A stretch of DNA of 64,000 nt from Apostichopus japonicus (taxonomy: Eukaryota; Echinodermata; Holothuroidea; Aspidochirotida; Stichopodidae), in the NCBI RefSeq assembly GCF_037975245.1, contig NC_092569.1:9375001-9439000 (forward strand). Reading direction: 5' to 3'. Shown here piece by piece: positions 1-10,815 of the stretch. Made by a program: the position numbers and the translations under genes. Positions within the stretch are counted from its first letter, which is position 1; each line of letters opens with the position of its first letter. Below the pieces are notes generated by a model. It worked only from the letters and a program-made list of their open reading frames with translations, was not told where the DNA came from and searched no databases.

Positions 1-1273
1 TGCATACGCACATTGCGAGACAGTGTTGTTTACCCATCAAAGTGCGTCCATGACGTCAGCGAAAACGGGTCTTGAACATTTATGAGCCAGTCTCATGCGT
101 TTCGACCACAAAATTGGTCGTCTTTTATCATGTGTAACGGAAAATTTCAGTAAAATTAAGCTGAATGCAAATTTTAGATTGTTTGTAAGGTGCTGTGCTG
201 TACTAACGCAAGAATCCGTAAGATTATTCTTTTAAATAGGGCGTTATAATCGCCATTACCCTGCCTAATTTTGATCAAAGTAAACTATCAGTATAGGTTG
301 ATGCTTTTGAGTGAGCTGTTCGTTGCTGCAAGCGAGAAGCCGGAAGTAGCGTCTATGTATGTGGTATAGTTCTGTGGTTGTGACAAGTTAAAAGGTCCAC
401 AGTTTGTGTTGACTGAGGTAAACCTCAGTGTGAGCACTGTACTGATATTCGATACAAGCGTAGCCTGCTTGGTAAAGTAGGTAGCTATTAGTTATTGATT
501 GTGGGCTTTTGAGTAACGGTACAGGTTTGGGAAAAACCTTTCTATTACTAATCATCCATGCAATCCATGGCATCTATTATTATAATGGTTTGATACGCTC
601 TCATGACCTAGTACTAACCTAAGGATACCTTTGATGTATGATCACTCAATTGATACAACTATTGTTAAATCGGTGTTGTATATAAACAATATATATATAT
701 ATATATATACTATGCGTAGGCGTATACATATTGAAGATAACAGATGTCATCAGGCAGTTTTTAGTCACCTATATAAAGGGTTCATTTATTGTCATATTTA
801 CGCGAACGTAAACCATAACACCGGCTCCAAAATCTTCTCCAATCAAAAAAAAATGATGATGAATACTGCTACAATGATCAGACCCTAGCTCAGGTCAAAC
901 ATACATATATGCATACATACAAACATATATGAATACACACACGAACTAGTCGTCCCCTCTAAATATAAATATATAGTGTGGTAGATTTTGAGACGGTCGA
1001 TGTCCTACCCTAACCGTAAAGCTTAAATGCCCTTAAATAAACAAGATGACCTAACTGAGAAAAAAATGTCTCGCAACAATTCCTGCTGCATTCACCTACT
1101 GGCGATAATATCTTATAAGCGTCACAGTTGTGGGTAGGGGTTTGCTGCCCTGTGGGGCAGAACTGATGGTAACCTTCGGTGTTCTTCACCTTTAATATCT
1201 ACCAACAATTGTTAAAAACTAATATCACTGCTGTTTGATTTTTTTCTGTTCCTATGATTTCCATTCTTTGCAG
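1..1273 (+). other. Intron 1 sequence of MS4A-like copy A
   Basis: No exon is recognised before the acceptor at 1,267-1,273. The stretch holds an AT microsatellite at about 689-712 and runs of ATACAT-like sequence near 900-940. The short open frames are not supported by composition or by conservation in copy C. Confidence 0.6.
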
Positions 1274-1327
1274 TTCGCCATAATAACAGGATCTTTCGGA
1301 CTTGCCAGTACACGAAAGAAAAGCATC
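1274..1327 (+). CDS. MS4A-like copy A, exon 2 (TM2)
   Basis: This 54-bp exon lies between a TTTGCAG acceptor and a GTAAGT donor. It encodes FAIITGSFGLASTRKKSI, the second half of TM2 and the short cytoplasmic loop. It is in phase 0, matching copy C with one K/E replacement. Confidence 0.8.
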
Positions 1328-4300
1328 GTAAGTTTTCACCTATGACCAAAACGCTAATATAGCTACCAGATGTAGTTATAATTGTATTAACATTGGGAAT
1401 TACATGAGAGCGTTACATCAATGATGTTGTGGATGTTGTATTTCTACTATGACGTGTTTGTTTGGATATTGCTACAAGTTATAGTACAATATGCATGGTT
1501 GCGCATTACAATATGGAGAGGTTCATGATTTATTGAAGTTGTGTGAAGATTCAGCCATACTTTTCTAAATATCTCTTATTTACTGATTTCATTATTGACG
1601 TCAGTTGTGGGGGGAAACAAGTAATCTAACCTCTACACTCACTTGCCGTAGCAAACACCTATCAAAGTTGGTATAAAGCCTACCACCCAACCTTTTGAAT
1701 GTTTCCTTTGTAACTTCTTATTTTGACTAATCGTGATGATCCCGTATCCAACAATAAAGCTAAAACACTCAGGATGTATCTAGATCAAGGCTCAACTGAA
1801 CGACTGGTTCACGCTTTTGTTACCTCCTATCTGGATTACTGCAACAGTTTGTTTGTGAATTTGCCAGTTTCTCATATAGCTCCCCTTCGGAGAATTCAAA
1901 ACGCTGATGCGCGCCTAGTCTAACTCACTAAAAAGTTTGATTACATCACTTCTGTACTCCATTCATTGCATTGGCTTCCCATCTCTCAGCGCATCCAGCT
2001 TAAGATCCTACTTCTCACATACAAAGTGATCAACGGGCTTGGCCCTTAATATATCACTGACCTTCTTACTCCTTTGCGTCGGTCAACTACAGCTTCGCTT
2101 CGCTCTTCCAATCATGCGCATTTGCAATTAACTTCTGGTCCACGTACTCGCACTCGTTATGGCGATCGTGCCATTTCTGTCGCTGCGCCTTCTGTTTGGA
2201 ACAAACTTCCATGTCTCGTTCGTGACTCTCCCTCCCTTTGTATTTTAAGAGACAACCTAAAACATTTCTGTTTGATTCCTAGTTTCTTTGTTTTTTCCTT
2301 GGTTTCCTTTGTCTCTTTCCTACTTTGTAAAGCGATTTGAAACGCTGTATTTAGCGCTATATAAGTGTAATTTATTATTATTCAAACATCATCAGTTATC
2401 AGAGCAAAATTCAACTCGTATCTAAGATCATAGATATCATTATTGTCTTTAACATTTATTATTTTACTTTTCACAGGTGATCACTTTTAGGGTTCTTGCC
2501 ATCATTGCAACACTAATATGTGGGTTATGCCTTGGTTTTCAGGCGACTATAACTGCATGTAATGGAGATGCTAACGTAAGGACCAAGGAAACATTATATA
2601 TTATTCAAACAAATAGAAATCATACGAACATTTTATTTTCTTTACACGAAAGGTTGTCATTGACATCATTTTGCAATAGCTATAGTATATATTATGTATA
2701 TAGTGATTCTCAACTACGCCATCGTCTCGTTTTATGAGGATAGGTAAAGTTGTGCTCATTCTTGCATTAAATGAAAATATTTCAGATCAATATGGTTCAA
2801 TAATGTAAATGAAAAAGTATTTATTGTTCACATTCCTCTAACCTGAATTATGGTAAAGCATCGTCATGAAACAGCTCAAGTTTATATGAAGTGCCTTGCA
2901 TGAGCCATGACGTTAAAGTCAATGCTCAAACTAAAACACTGATGTTTGTATGGTCAAAGGTTAATTAATAACAAAAGATGTTCGCCGTGTGATTTGTGAT
3001 GAAACTGTTGATTACATATTACAACCGTTTTCAGGTTGATACATGCCTAGTACTTTATATTTGCCTTTTGCTTCTCAATTTTACTAGGGTATTGCTCGAT
3101 TCCTCTTGTACATCATAATTTGCAGTTCGTTTGGACTGCAATTCTTGGCTTGCATAATCGGAGCTAGTGCCACGTGTTTTAGAAATGGAGTACCCCAACA
3201 TCAAGTGGTAAGTTTCCAACCCAGCTGCCAAGTGACATGTAATCTATTTCTATTAAACTTGCAGCACTAAAATTCATGTTTATGCCACAAACAAAAATAC
3301 CAATCATGAGGGCCGAGGATCCTTTGAAAAGTCCGATTAACACTGAGTACCGGCCTCTTATTGACGATTCGTTTCTCCGCTTATTCTATCTAGCTTTCTG
3401 CCTACTTTTTGCCTAGACCCTGACTTGCCAGTCTGTTCCTCCGAGGAGCGTTCTTTCTCTGTCGTCATTTTCCAAACCAGACAAATCCTCATCTTCGCTT
3501 GTCTTTGGTTCAATCATATATAGTAGAATCCAACAACCCCCATTAACCCTCTTCTCCACCCACCCACCCCACGTGTTTCAGCAGTGTATACACAAAGAGA
3601 GTATACACAATATACACATAATGTACGTAGCATACACTCACGTATGGAAAGCCGTTTTAACATTTAATAAGGAATTTCAGATATCTCGAAATAATTTCAG
3701 ATATCTCAAAATAAATTACAGATATCTCCAATTTATTTAAGATATCTACAAATAATTGCAGATATCTTAAAATCAATTTCAGATACCTCGAAATACCAGA
3801 AAATTTTAGATATCTGTAATTGAATTCGAGATATCCCAAATTAAATTCGAGATATAAAAAAATGAATTCAAAATATCTGCAATTCTATTTCAGATATCTA
3901 AAATAGAATTACAGATATCTCGAATTCAATTTCAGATATCTGAAAATTCCCGATTAAATGTTAAAATGGCTTTCCATACGTGCCATTTTAACATTTAATC
4001 GGGAGTTTCTGCATATTATGCATTTCAGATATATGGAATTCATTTGCAGATATCTCGAATTTAATTTCAGATATCTCGAATTAGAATTGCAGATATATCG
4101 AATTCAATTACAGATATCTCGAATTCAATTTCACATATTTGAAAATTCCCGATTAAATGTTAAAATGGCTTTCCATACGTGCCATTTTAACATTTAATAG
4201 GGAATTTCTGCATATGCATTTCAGATATCTGGCTTTCAATTGCAGATATCTCGAATTTAATTTCAGATATCTCGAATTAGAATTGCAGATATCTCGAATT

Positions 4301-7300
4301 CAGTTCCAGATATCTGAAATAGAATTGCACATATCTCGAATTCAATTGCAGATATCTCGAATTCAATTTTAGATATCTGAAATAGAATTTCAAATATCTC
4401 GAATTCAATTACAGATATCTCGAATTCAATTTCAGATAACTCGAATTAGAATTGTAGATATCTCGAATTCAATTTCAGATATCTGAAAATTCCCGATTAA
4501 ATGTTAAAATAGCTTTCCATACGTGCCATTTTAACATTTAATAGGGAGTTTCTGCATATGCATTTCAGATATCTGGCTTTCAATTGCAGATATCTCGAAT
4601 TCAATTCAGATATCTCTGAAATAAAATTTCAGATATCTCGAATTAAATTTAAGATATCTCGAATTTAATTTGAGATATCTGAAATAGAATTTTAAATATC
4701 CAGAATAATAAACAATTTAAGATATCTAAAATTCCCGATTAAATGTCAAAATTGCTTTCCATACGCACGACTTGTTCTTCGGGCCGGAGTCCAATAGTGC
4801 AGAGTCAGTACACAAGTAGTGACGTCATTCATTTACTACTTTTCCCTGTCAGTAGTTGTCAAGCCGATTTTCATGCAACATTTATCGATTGTGACGAAAA
4901 TGTGTACCACTTTATGCACAAATGATCCATGTTGAATACTAAAGTATATCACGTGCTCACTGAGAGCCAATCAGAATCGAGGAAATAATTTCAGTGTCAG
5001 TTCCGTTTGGGAAAACACATTTCTACATCTTTGTTGATTGATTTATAAATTTATGAAATTAAAGCAGCATCCCTTCAACAACTTTTCTGTAATGGTTTGT
5101 TGTAAGAGAGCTGTTTTTGCTTGGTTCACTAAAATGTGCATGTATGCTATATTGTGTTTTAGCTTCATTTTTATTGAGCTTGTGCGCCGGCCTGCGAATA
5201 TTTTTTTTCCCAAACTGAACTGACGCTGAAATTATTTCATCATTCTGATTGGCTCTCAGCGAGCCAATGAGTTTCCGTATAGGTTTCCGTACGTATAGGT
5301 TATAACGCTATACACAACTAGTTAACAAGTCAAAAGACACAGACATATCGTCAAATGCCCTATTTGTGTACACTCACTGCATGGCTGGCACACACTCACT
5401 CGCCGTATTCATGGCCACTGCACATTCGACTAGGCCTATCATGATTCATTGACTGAATACATTTTGAATTTATGATTATAAAACTAAAAGTATCGCAACT
5501 CCAAATGTACACAAACAACTCGTACATATGCACATCGGCTACATGTATACAATTACAAATGAACTGTTTAATTGTGTTGTATGCACACAGTACAATAGGC
5601 TACATTACATGTGTTGTGTAGAGCGGAGTCAAGCGAGTAAACAAACGATCGAGGACTGCCTATAATGGGCGCAGTAGTTGGGAATAATTGCTTCATTGTG
5701 TTAAGAGCACTATATACTTTCGTTCATATATACCTACCAAAAGTTCTGGAAAGTTGCTAATGTGAATATCTTGAATTTGTTCGTGTTGATCATACTGATA
5801 TCGAAAGAGTATGGAGGGATCCATGTTGAATACTAAAGTATATCACGTGCTCGCTGAGAGCCAATCAGAATCGAGGAAATAATTTCAGTGTCAGTTCAGT
5901 TGGGAAAAAAATATTCGCCGCCGGCCTAGTGGCGTTACAAGAATAATTACGTAATAAAGTAAAAGTTCTATTTTCAACCCTTTCTGGGCCAAAACGCATG
6001 AGCTATGTTCATCCTACCATGTCAGTATTCCAAATTAAATTATGAACAGTTGATGCTATACATGTCGTTTTGGTCTTTAAAAAAACATATATGTACACTC
6101 AGTATACAACTGACGTGTTACAAAGATTCTAGCAGTTTATTCATCCGCTGATCAATCAAACATGTAAAAGTAATCCCACCTTCCGCCTTGATGATGCAGC
6201 TGTACGGCTTAAAACATTCGGTGATGACGTAAGGAGCTCGTGAAGAGTTTCTCCGTGGTTCATATTTTTAATTGGCTGAGTTGGTGTTAGAATTAATAAG
6301 TAAGGCCTGTAATACACTTCTAACGGTATATTGTAGGCTAAATGAGACTCATTGCCGATTTGAACAGTCTTGTATCTGAATCAACCATTGCAACAACTGT
6401 GAAACTGGAATTTATACATATTAGGAGGCATTTTGTGTCGAAACACTACTCTAAGCTTGATTTATCACACTAAGCATGGAAGCCAAACTATCAGTCTGTA
6501 GGCCAACTTGATTGTTGAACTTTGAATGAGCTACTATGCGAATTTCAAATTTTGAACGATGTTTCTCCCGTTTAGAATTTGATGCTGTTCTTTAGAGTTT
6601 TCTTCGTTCCATCAGTATGTATACACCACATGGTAGAGAAGGAATAGTCAGTGAGGAGGTATTCATGTTGCACATTCGAATAGTGTGCGTTGCAAGTATA
6701 CTCGTGTCAGCAATACTGGGTCTTGAACTCCTTCAATTAGAATGTAGCCGAACCTCACATTTTGTGGGTTTGTATGTATTTATATTTTTGCCCCATTACC
6801 GTTAACATCATAACTAAATATTCATAGACCAGATGTTACAAATCTGATGAGAGTGTAAGTATAAGGATGGAATATCAGAAGTTCATTAAGGTTGACAGTG
6901 GTATGTGTAAATCTAGCCCGCGAAGCCAATGAATTTTAACGATGAGGGTAAATGCCCGCATGTATGATGCACTACTTGATCTGTTTCGGTGGTTTTTGTG
7001 TGGGTGGTGTAAAGGTTAGAACTACGAAAATAACAGTTGCTAATATGAAAATGACATCAAAACCAGAGTACTATACAAGAAATAGACTATATAGCTGCAA
7101 TTTTGTTTGACAATTTTTTTGTTAACATCTGCCAAGCTCAACACCGATGAGCGTCAAGCTGGGAATTTCCCTGTGTTGTTCATGTGATGCTACATCTGTT
7201 GTGACGATTCACGCCATACTATTAAAGACCAGAGGCCTGCTTTTATAACTTTTAAGCCAGTCCTTTTGTAACATAATTTGCATCTAAATAGCGTTGTTAT

Positions 7301-9316
7301 CTAAAAAATCCACGATACAAGGTCAATTAATGCCAATGGTCAAATTGGTGACAGTTATGCAAAAAATATATGCAGCAACTGTTTAAGGGTAGATGAAATT
7401 TGCATGATTTGCGTTCTTTTTCTAAGTTTCCATAACTTTACAATAAAGTAGAGCATCTTGCAAGAGTTGTCTGATCAACCAAACATAAGTAAATAGTAAA
7501 GGGCACATAGCCCTTACAATTGACATTATGCATTGATCCGTGTATTGCCTTTTTGTCACATCCCTACACGTCGTGTACTGGGGATGAGATATTCCATTTT
7601 ATCGACCATTCTGTGAAACATTGGTACTAAAATTGCTGCCAACCTCACACCCCTTGAGGTACTCTACTGAAACTTGGAAGATTAGTCTGACTGAATCTGG
7701 GGTATCATGGGGTGACACAAGAAATCCCAACCGTGCGCCGAATCAATTGACTGTTCCTTACTTTAGACTTAGGTCTGCACAACTTGGTATTCGTTATGTC
7801 GGCGTAAAACTTTGGAATTCCCTCCCTACTACTATTACTGGTTGTAAAACTCTGAACACCTTCAAAAAACGTCTTAAAGAGTATCTTATATCAAACTATT
7901 ATTGATTTTGTATTTCCTTTCTTTGCCATCTTTGTTCTGTTTTCTCTGTATACTTAAGCTTTCATTCTATATTTTATATGTAAAGGGGGTGTCAACGTAA
8001 ACAAGCTCTGCAGAGCTTCTTGTTGGCACTCCTCAATCTCTTGTTCACTTGTACATTTACCCACGTCTATTGTCATAATTGCATACTTTAATGCGAGAGA
8101 TTGAAATAAAGTCTTATGAATTGAATTAAATTGAATTGAAATCAAATGGGTTTTTCACAGACTACTTCTTAATCATGCATAATGTAAAATAATAAAAGTT
8201 CAGAGGTCAAAGGTCAAAGGTCAATAAACCGACAAACAACAGGTTGGTCATTGGATGCGTATACGAAATGACAAGATTGCCCAAACCTTAAAACACAAGA
8301 AGGATATCAGGGGGTTTATGCCTATACAGTTGACTAATTAATGAAATATTTAAAGGTCAAAGATCAAAGGAGGTGGAAGGACAAATTTATGCGCAACGCG
8401 TTTCGTATAATATTCCTTAACCGTAAACACGACAGAGTCCAAGCTGTGGGTATGAAGCCTACTTCTGTGTCGGACGTAGTGTGTCACGTGACTTACGATT
8501 TCATAAGGTATAGGTCATATGTGAAATGTCAATTAACCATTTTGGCCATAACAATGGCATTCTAAGTTGCTGAAGCCCTCAAACCATGAGGTGTATCAGA
8601 CTCTGCGCATTTATAACGCATTAATGACAAGGATCACGTGATCAGAGGTCATATTTTTGGGATTTATGACGTCCATGGCCAAACGTCAGATGTAAACTAA
8701 CCAAAACATTAATTAATGTAAACACGAAAGGTCACTGGATGGTCAATGGCCAATGGAGGCAAATGGATCAAAACTGGCCGTATTCAGTCACAGTTTTATT
8801 CCGGTATCTGTTTTTTAATGCTTAGCAAAATTAATGGAAATTATAACTTGGAGGAAAACTTATATCATACTGTTGCTATTGTGCACATGTCAAATTATAT
8901 GAAAGTTACAAACCAGGTAGGAATGATTTGCTTGAATGAATGTTTAAAGTGTATTAAAATGTAATACATAAAAGAGATCATTACAAATCTTCATGTTTCT
9001 CCAACTTTGTGTGTCATAGTAATGACCTCATACTGATCAGACACCCAAATGTTTGGATGAGATCTGTAACTCCATGATGCACCTGCTTGTTTTCTGTTGT
9101 GTTTTGTTCAATTGTTTTTTTCTGGGGTTTTTGAGGGTGTAATAGTGAGTGTTTCCTTAAAAGGATAATGTAATAATTTTACCTTTCTTACAGATTACTT
9201 ACCCAAGGCAGGCTAATGTAGCAAGTCCATGTACAGGTGTAGTTAATATGGCCATGCAACCAGCTCCAGTCAACGGTGGCAGTGTTAATGACGACCCTCC
9301 ATCCTACCAATTTTGA
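1274..9316 (+). CDS. MS4A/CD20-like membrane protein gene, copy A (partial; exons 2-5 visible)
   Basis: The exons are 1,274-1,327, 2,477-2,575, 3,088-3,207 and 9,194-9,316, all phase 0, encoding 131 residues that match copy C exons 2-5 (TM2, TM3, TM4 and the tail). The TM1/start-codon exon is not in the window; in copy C it lies about 3.3 kb before exon 2, so here it should be upstream of position 1. No stop or splice-site mutation is seen in the visible exons. The C-terminus is shortened to PPSYQF by a 33-bp deletion relative to C. Whether the gene is expressed, or is an allele of C, is unknown. Confidence 0.75.
1755..2382 (+). pseudogene. CR1-like non-LTR retrotransposon, 5'-truncated, in intron 2 of copy A
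   Basis: The conceptual translation matches the C-terminal part of CR1/L2-type reverse transcriptases: STERLVHAFVTSYLDYCNSL, then LHWLPISQRIQLKILLLTYK, then YGDRAISVAAPSVWNKLP. It ends with AGCGCTATATAAG followed by a TTATT repeat, typical of CR1-like 3' ends. In-frame stops follow ADARLV (1,921-1,923) and NGLGP (2,047-2,049). Both stops recur in copy C, so the element was dead before the duplication. It lies in sense orientation to the MS4A-like gene. Confidence 0.8.
2477..2575 (+). CDS. MS4A-like copy A, exon 3 (TM3)
   Basis: This 99-bp exon lies between TTTCACAG and GTAAGG. It encodes TM3 (ITFRVLAIIATLICGLCLGF) and the beginning of the extracellular loop. Splice sites are conserved with copy C. 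Confidence 0.8.
2576..3087 (+). other. Intron 3 of copy A
   Basis: Noncoding sequence between the GTAAGG donor and TTACTAG acceptor. No repeat family or RNA gene was recognised. The open frame running in from exon 3 ends at TGA 2,735-2,737. Confidence 0.6.
3088..3207 (+). CDS. MS4A-like copy A, exon 4 (TM4)
   Basis: This 120-bp exon lies between TTACTAG and GTAAGT. It encodes TM4 with several cysteines and ends NGVPQHQV. It is in phase 0. Confidence 0.8.
3642..4764 (+). repeat. Foldback-like element with 21-bp GATATC satellite, copy A (4 units), intron 4
   Basis: The block is bounded by inverted ends GTATGGAAAGC and GCTTTCCATAC, each followed inward by TTTTAACATTTAAT or its complement. The same inverted ends recur as internal junctions at about 3,950-4,000, 4,150-4,200 and 4,495-4,545, so it looks like four head-to-tail units of 200-340 bp. 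The interior is a 21-bp repeat with palindromic core AGATATCT, alternating CGAATTCAATT and GAAATAGAATT arms. The 21-bp period equals seven codons, which produces spurious open frames of ISRIQLQ-type heptads on both strands. Confidence 0.8.
4926..5930. repeat. Dispersed ~100-bp repeat: an inverted pair plus a third direct copy, copy A intron 4
   Basis: The sequence around GAGAGCCAATCAGAATC and AATTTCAG occurs at 4,964-5,015, again inverted at 5,208-5,258, and again in direct orientation at about 5,819-5,930, where it starts with ATGTTGAATACTAAAGTAT as at 4,928. The inverted pair with about 190 bp between looks like the terminal inverted repeats of a small MITE; the third copy would be a half element. 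The same arrangement is in copy C. Confidence 0.6.
5931..7720 (+). other. Middle of intron 4, copy A: mostly unrecognised, with one TM3-like relic
   Basis: No repeat family was recognised. A frame at 6,617-6,805 contains a hydrophobic stretch, HIRIVCVASILVSAILGLEL, followed by LLQLEC. It resembles the TM3 exon of the gene (R-V/I then small residues then L-G before C). No good donor follows it, and the copy C version has charged replacements (K and H) inside the helix. It may be a dead duplicated exon or chance. Confidence 0.3.
7727..8137 (+). mobile_element. 5'-truncated non-LTR retrotransposon insertion private to copy A (intron 4)
   Basis: The insert is flanked by GAAATC at 7,721-7,726 and 8,138-8,143, while copy C has a single GAAATC at the same place (about 51,115-51,120). 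It encodes only a reverse-transcriptase C-terminus (YFRLRSAQLGIRYVGVKLWN, then SLPTTI and FKKRLKEYL), ends in stop, and has a tail of GAATT-like repeats before the 3' duplication. These are the marks of target-primed reverse transcription with severe 5' truncation. It lies in sense orientation to the gene. Confidence 0.8.
8204..8223 (+). promoter_or_regulatory. Triple AGGTCA direct repeat (DR1), candidate nuclear-receptor site, copy A
   Basis: Three AGGTCA half-sites start at 8,204, 8,211 and 8,218, each separated by one A. DR1 arrays of this hexamer are the classical binding site of RXR heterodimers, HNF4 and COUP-TF. Related half-sites follow at about 8,356 and 8,645. In copy C (51,182-51,201) the third half-site is AGGACA. 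Location inside intron 4 would allow an enhancer role, but there is no functional evidence. Confidence 0.35.
8224..9193 (+). other. Distal intron 4, copy A
   Basis: No gene is recognised. Two open frames (8,341-8,565 and 8,746-8,964) are kept open in copy C with few changes, but they start without a Kozak-like context, match no family I know, and have intronic composition. The polypyrimidine tract and CTTACAG acceptor of the terminal exon close the stretch. Confidence 0.5.
9194..9316 (+). CDS. MS4A-like copy A, terminal coding exon with shortened C-terminus
   Basis: The exon starts after CTTACAG and ends at TGA 9,314-9,316, giving 40 residues that end DDPPSYQF. In copy C the same exon continues VAITQPYI after PPSYQ. 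Aligning the two shows a clean 33-bp gap that begins inside the final codons, so the stop in A comes from former 3' UTR. The PPSY motif is kept. Replacements relative to C: Y/N and C/Y. Confidence 0.75.
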   Translation: MTYPRQANVASPCTGVVNMAMQPAPVNGGSVNDDPPSYQF

Positions 9317-10005
9317 AAACAAACGTTATATGCGCCTTTACACAGAAAGACACACACTAATAATTATTTCTTAAATTTTGCATTACTCTTGTCAATGTCA
9401 ATCCGAGCCTCACATTCACTGTATGGTGAACCACTGTGAGTTTTGTAATATATAATTGATAAGTTACCAATAGATTAGCTTGTTAAAAGTGTTAATCTTT
9501 TCTTATAAAATTGATATTATTAGCTTATCAACAACGAAAGTGCAGTAATTTAAGTAATATTATCCGCATTTCGAAATAGGGGAAGGGAGGGTGAAGAGGG
9601 TTTTGGGATAATCAATTGCTAATAGTATCCTTGTTTTTCGTCGTCGCACTCTGAGATGTGATTTCCAAATTGGTACATTATAACATATTTGCAATTCCTA
9701 TAAGACCGTTGTAGTTTCTATTGAATGGTTCCACAGTTTATTAGGCCGTTGTCTTTCTTAAATGCAGCTCTGTATGTTATGTTTGTACTCATAGCAAAGA
9801 AAGGAAATATTCGATTCAAAAGCAGGGAAATGACAGAATTATCATTGTATAATCGGTGACGGGAGATATAACAAACCGTGTTATTAAGTTAATTGTATGA
9901 CGATACCATTTACGTTAGGTTACCGTACATGAAGTCTTGTACTTTTGAGTTCTGAAAGACGTGTAACGTGTGTAGAACGTATTTCAACACGTTCTTTATT
10001 TGCAG

Positions 10006-10323
10006 ATTGAACCGCATTACATTCCATGCGTTCAGTACAACTGACATTACACAATAAGGGCTAAAGTGAAAATACTGAACCTTTCTTTGAGTGTGTCGTC
10101 ATTTAAGTTACACTTACCAATTGGGATCTTCAGCCACGCCCTAAATTAAAAGAGGGCTCTGTCATATCGGTCCATTCTAGTGCCGCGAAACTTCACAAGT
10201 TACAGTCTCTAAAAATCACTCAGAATATTTTGGTCCGTTCTTTTTTTGCAGACTGAACCACATTACAACCCATGTGTTCAGACCCAGGGAAACAGACAAG
10301 AAAGGTTAATTGAAGAGCTTTAA
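10006..10323 (+). other. Pair of duplicated exon-like segments downstream of the copy A terminal exon
   Basis: Two similar segments each have a pyrimidine-rich tract, a TTTGCAG acceptor-like site and a short phase 0 frame ending in a stop. The first (10,006-10,044) reads IEPHYIPCVQYN; the second (10,252-10,323) reads TEPHYNPCVQ and continues to ERLIEEL. They could be alternative terminal exons of the MS4A-like gene or a chance tandem repeat. The phase matches the exon 4 donor. The differences between A and C are all replacements, which argues against strong constraint. Confidence 0.3.
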
Positions 10324-10797
10324 GTTTGTAGTGAAATGTAAACAGTATAGATCACGCGCATTATGTCCCAAAAGTCGTATCTACATCTCAGTTAGGATTT
10401 ATATGACAGCACCCTCGGTAAAATCGTTGAAGATCCCCATTACGTGTGCAATAGCTATACATATGTTCACACCATTTGATCTGGTTATTACGTTTAGAAA
10501 AATTGACTGTCCAAGTTCTCTGTAGTTAGAAGTTCATCAAATTGTATCTTTTTGAAGAAATATTATTTTCTTCTGTGGTTATAAATTGGACAATTGTTTA
10601 AAAAATTTAAAGACATTTTCGGCTGAATGCCATCATCTGTTCTTCTGTTGCCAGATGCACTTACAAAATATCAGAAAATTTAAAAAAAAATCAATTCTCT
10701 GCGATACAAGATGCTATGAGGATGTGGTTTGCGCCAAACGATTCCGACAATTTTAGATATAAGGATATGTTCTGTTAACATAATGTAACCATCATCA

Positions 10798-10815
10798 AAT
10801 AAAGATAAAAATAAA
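10798..10815 (+). other. Two candidate polyadenylation signals, copy A
   Basis: AATAAA occurs at 10,798-10,803 and 10,810-10,815, about 1.5 kb after the copy A stop codon. Both are conserved in copy C (53,834-53,839 and 53,847-53,852). I saw no AATAAA closer to the stop codon, so these are the best candidates for the 3' end of the MS4A-like transcript. Confidence 0.4.

Noticed and set aside
3657-4372. Open frames of 60-79 codons on both strands through the satellite
   Set aside because: They are created by the 21-bp period (seven codons) and repeat ISRIQLQ or YLEFNFR-type heptads; no gene-like composition or splice context.
3642-4764. CRISPR-like array
   Set aside because: Repeats are contiguous, palindromic and without unique spacers, and the window is eukaryotic.
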